Origin: Sphingomonas sp. Y57 | GTDB taxonomy: Bacteria > Pseudomonadota > Alphaproteobacteria > Sphingomonadales > Sphingomonadaceae | NCBI RefSeq assembly: GCF_001015195.1 | Contig: NZ_LDES01000029.1 | Span: forward strand, 33,616 to 97,615 | Direction of reading: 5' to 3' | Length of the DNA stretch: 64,000 bases | Shown: positions 61,684 through 64,000 of the stretch, in pieces | How the letters are laid out: the number at the start of each line of letters is the position of its first letter | Position numbering within the stretch: position 1 is the stretch's first letter | The notes under the pieces: model-generated | Seen by the model: only the letters and a program-made list of their open reading frames with translations | Databases searched by the model: none | Told to the model about the DNA's origin: nothing | Position numbers and translations under genes: made by a program

Positions 61684-62500
61684 ACATCAAATTGGATCGC
61701 GCCTGTGTCGCTCGGCGATAGGAGCCTTAGCGCTCGCCTCAACGGCCCTGTCGGCGCAATCGGTGGACGATCCCTTCGGCGTCCAGAAGGCATATCTCGC
61801 AAAGAAGATGGTACCCGTCTGCACGAGCGGCTTCCTCAAGCGCGCGTTTGTGCTCGAAATGTTTGGCCATCTTGAAAGCCGCAGCAGCACCGACGAGGAG
61901 TCCCGCGCCGAAGAGTCGCTTGCAGAAGAGCTAACCAGCCAAACCTTCCTTATCGTCAAATCGGCCAAGTGGGAGGGCAATTCGGTCAGCGGCGCCTGTC
62001 ATCTCGACATGGAGGTGACCTTGCCCGCCGCCTATGTCTCGAAGCTGGGCGGCCAGAATGTCCTTCGCGGTGACATGTGGTTCAACATGGAAGCGCGGGA
62101 CACGCATTGGAAGTTGCTCAGCATCACCGACTATCAAGGATCAGGCGACAATTCGTTCCGGCGTTTCCTCGCCCCCTTCACGCAGGCGCTCGTGCAGGCG
62201 AGATTGAACGCCGCGAAAGAGGCTCGCATCGCCGAGGCCAAGCGGGTCGACGCCGAAGAGAAGGCCGTCGAGCAGCAACAAGCTGATCAGGCGGCAGCCG
62301 CACGCCGAGAATGGATCAGAAAGCATCCAGCGGAATATGCCGCTCAGCAGAGAGCGGAGGCGAACCGCAGAGCCGCGCAAGTGGCCGATGAGCGCCGTCG
62401 TCGGCTGGCTTGCGAAGCGCGCGGCGGGACGTGGGGGCAGACAGTTCTGGACGCCAACTTCGGGTTCGCTCCCAGCTGCCATTTCAAAATCGCGCAATAA
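61667..62500 (+). CDS. Secreted protein of unknown function with Ala/Arg-rich coiled coil
   Basis: A 277-aa protein starting at a GTG (61667) that lies inside the integrase remnant. A signal peptide (CRSAIGALALASTALSAQS) follows. The middle part has FLIVKSAKWEGNSVSGACHL and LRGDMWFNMEARDTHWKLLS. Residues about 180-260 form a charged coiled coil (AAKEARIAEAKRVDAEEKAV, RREWIRKHPAEYAAQQRAEA). The C-terminus has CEARGGTWGQ and a second Cys. The first few codons may be integrase-derived, so the original start was lost. I recognise no family. Confidence 0.7.
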   Translation: MALPLSHQIGSRLCRSAIGALALASTALSAQSVDDPFGVQKAYLAKKMVPVCTSGFLKRAFVLEMFGHLESRSSTDEESRAEESLAEELTSQTFLIVKSAKWEGNSVSGACHLDMEVTLPAAYVSKLGGQNVLRGDMWFNMEARDTHWKLLSITDYQGSGDNSFRRFLAPFTQALVQARLNAAKEARIAEAKRVDAEEKAVEQQQADQAAAARREWIRKHPAEYAAQQRAEANRRAAQVADERRRRLACEARGGTWGQTVLDANFGFAPSCHFKIAQ

Positions 62501-62520
62501 CTTTCGATCGGAGAAGCATC

Positions 62521-63792
62521 ATGGTTGTCCGAGCGAAGGGCATCAACTGCGAGGTCGAGCTGTTCGACCATCACATCCTCATCAAGCGGACCGGGCTGTT
62601 TGCAGCGGGCTCCCGGCTGGGCGGCGACAAGTCCGTCCCCCTGTCCAGCATCACCTCGGTGCAATTCAGGCGGGCGGGCATGTTCTCCCCCGGCTTCGTC
62701 AAGTTCGGCATTTTAGGCGAAGCCGACCCAGGCTGGGATAAGCTGATCCACCCGAATGTCGTCGGCTTTCGCAGTTCGCAGCAGATGGCGTTCCTGCGCA
62801 TCCGAGATGCCATTCAGGCGTCGATCAACGTGCCTTCGCTGGCGGCGCTTGCCTCGCAACATGTCCGCGCTCGATCAGAAGAGCCGGCGTTGGACGCAGA
62901 CGCAGGGCGTGCCTATCGCGATACTCAAAAGGATCAGATATTGGAGGGAGCCCCAAGCCCACGTCTGGCCGGGCCAGCGCCGGATCGTGATATAGACGCG
63001 GAACTGGTCGTCGAGCCGGACTGGAACGCCTGGGGGCAGCGGCTAAAATTTCTCCTCAGAATGGCCGGCTACTCGTTCGTTCTATTCCTATTTCTCGGTC
63101 TGACGGGGCTCGGGCGGCAACTTGAAGGGTTTGATAGCGTAACGCTGTTCGGCATGAACTTCCGGCTCATTACGCCGGTCGTGTTTATCGCCGTGATCAC
63201 CGCTCTTATCTCGCCGATAGTCCGCATGTTACTGCACGGTAACGGATCACGGTTCAGCTGTTGGGTGAACGGTGCACCTCGTATCAGCGTCGCTACGATC
63301 ATCTTCGCTGTGCCAATGATCTTGGTGACGGGTGGACCGTCGCCATATCAGCAAGACAGGGCTCCCGATCGGGCAATCCTAGAGCAGGCAGTTCGCCCCC
63401 CGGCTTCAGCCGTTGACCTGGTCCCGAAAAAACGCCCAACGTCCGCTAGAGTGGCATCGGCTGACGACTGGTCGGGACATTATGAGGGGACATTCGACAA
63501 CGCGACAGGCGGAATCGATATTTCCCGCGCAGCAGACGGCAAACTCTCCATTGCCATCGGCATGGCAGGCGCAAGCTGTGCGGGCGGAATAGATGCGATT
63601 GTCGACCGACCGGACGGTGATGTCATCACGGTGACCAAGGCACCGTATGAAGACGGTGACCATCAGGAAAGCAGCTGCCGCGTAAGCCTCCAGAAGCAAG
63701 GCGACGCGCTTGCGATAAGTGAGGACGAGGTATGCATGAACCATCACGGTATGAGCTGCGGGTTTCAGGGAACGGCACGTCGATCGAAATAA
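62521..63792 (+). CDS. Membrane protein with PH-like (DUF4429-type) N-terminus, function unknown
   Basis: A 423-aa protein starting at ATG 62521 after GGAGAAG. The N-terminal 110 residues (CEVELFDHHILIKRTGLFAA, VPLSSITSVQFRRAG, GFVKFGILGE) resemble a bacterial PH-like/DUF4429 domain. Three or four hydrophobic segments lie between residues 180 and 285 (FVLFLFLGLTG, LITPVVFIAVITALI, IIFAVPMILVTGG). The C-terminal domain (DDWSGHYEGTFDNATGGIDI) is beta-rich and contains four cysteines that could pair. It lies 20 bp after the secreted-protein gene and is probably co-transcribed. Confidence 0.65.
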   Translation: MVVRAKGINCEVELFDHHILIKRTGLFAAGSRLGGDKSVPLSSITSVQFRRAGMFSPGFVKFGILGEADPGWDKLIHPNVVGFRSSQQMAFLRIRDAIQASINVPSLAALASQHVRARSEEPALDADAGRAYRDTQKDQILEGAPSPRLAGPAPDRDIDAELVVEPDWNAWGQRLKFLLRMAGYSFVLFLFLGLTGLGRQLEGFDSVTLFGMNFRLITPVVFIAVITALISPIVRMLLHGNGSRFSCWVNGAPRISVATIIFAVPMILVTGGPSPYQQDRAPDRAILEQAVRPPASAVDLVPKKRPTSARVASADDWSGHYEGTFDNATGGIDISRAADGKLSIAIGMAGASCAGGIDAIVDRPDGDVITVTKAPYEDGDHQESSCRVSLQKQGDALAISEDEVCMNHHGMSCGFQGTARRSK

Positions 63793-64000
63793 GTTCTGCG
63801 TCGCATCGGCAAAGCTGAACGGCTGCTTGCGACCACAGCCGGTCGTTCGTATCAACTTCGTTGAACGTCCGGTCCCGGCGGAAGCTGCCGATCGGGTGAT
63901 GTATCAAGCTAGAGCCGTGGCGACAGCGTTCCCCTTTTCTTCTCATCGAAACTTTTGTACAGAGGTCAAGCCGACTTGGCCCTTATTTCCGCTTGGCCCC
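63793..64000. other. Right-edge non-coding region
   Basis: The last 208 bp show no supported gene. It includes sequence of the kind found between genes in sphingomonads (AACGGCTGCTTGCGACCACA and a later GTCCGGTCCCGGCGGAAGCT), which may be a decayed intergenic repeat. A gene could begin beyond the window. Confidence 0.3.

Overview
The window looks like chromosome of a sphingomonad (alphaproteobacterium, Sphingomonas or a close relative). The evidence is high G+C, a groES-groEL pair behind a CIRCE element, two LexA boxes of the alphaproteobacterial GTTC-N7-GTTC type, and a conjugation system of the family carried by sphingomonad and rhizobial mobile elements. The species is an inference.

From the left edge to about 53.6 kb the window is best read as most of one integrative and conjugative element (ICE). 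Its right end is a P4-type tyrosine integrase (52080-53420) facing the 3' end of tRNA-Ser(GGA) (53603-53693). The other end lies beyond position 1. The left part (14316 down to 2519, minus strand) is a compact P-type mating apparatus: traG, a ribbon-helix-helix gene, trbB-C-D-E-J-L-F-G-I, DUF2274 and an AlpA-type regulator. It is followed by a long gene fusing a nuclease-like N-terminus to a P-loop (STAND-type) NTPase, which runs off the left edge.

The first cargo block (15.0-27.9 kb) is a metabolic island. The minus strand encodes a TonB receptor, two cytosolic S9 peptidases, an MFS transporter and a C45 (Ntn) amidohydrolase. The divergent plus strand encodes an omega-aminotransferase and a succinate-semialdehyde-type dehydrogenase. 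A LysR regulator lies between, and two near-identical 21-bp palindromes front the two transcription units. I infer import and hydrolysis of a peptide- or amide-like substrate, with oxidation of the released omega-amino acid.

The transfer-control block (28.0-31.7 kb) has luxR, luxI, a phytanoyl-CoA dioxygenase-like gene, then DUF6499 and DUF2285 genes in the relative +1 frame. This matches the FseA excision activator made by +1 frameshifting in ICEMlSym of Mesorhizobium. An XRE gene and a divergent small gene with two palindromic operators follow, resembling a QseC/QseM-type switch. After it (32.4-41.3 kb) come ArdC antirestriction, DUF2958, ParB-like, HU, DUF736, HTH, TraF peptidase, lytic transglycosylase and a VirD2-like relaxase with an oriT-like hairpin cluster.

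The second cargo block (41.8-52.0 kb) is a DNA-damage island: AlkB, a nuclease-like protein, a DksA-type zinc finger, imuA-imuB-dnaE2 under a LexA box, one canonical and one degenerate SRAP protein sharing a second LexA box, and a HEPN-like protein.

Right of the tRNA is core chromosome: a cyclophilin, groEL/groES, lnt, metK with a possible SAM-metabolism operator, a methyltransferase and trmB. At 61.5-61.7 kb a 5' remnant of another integrase marks an old insertion, followed by two uncharacterised envelope-type proteins.
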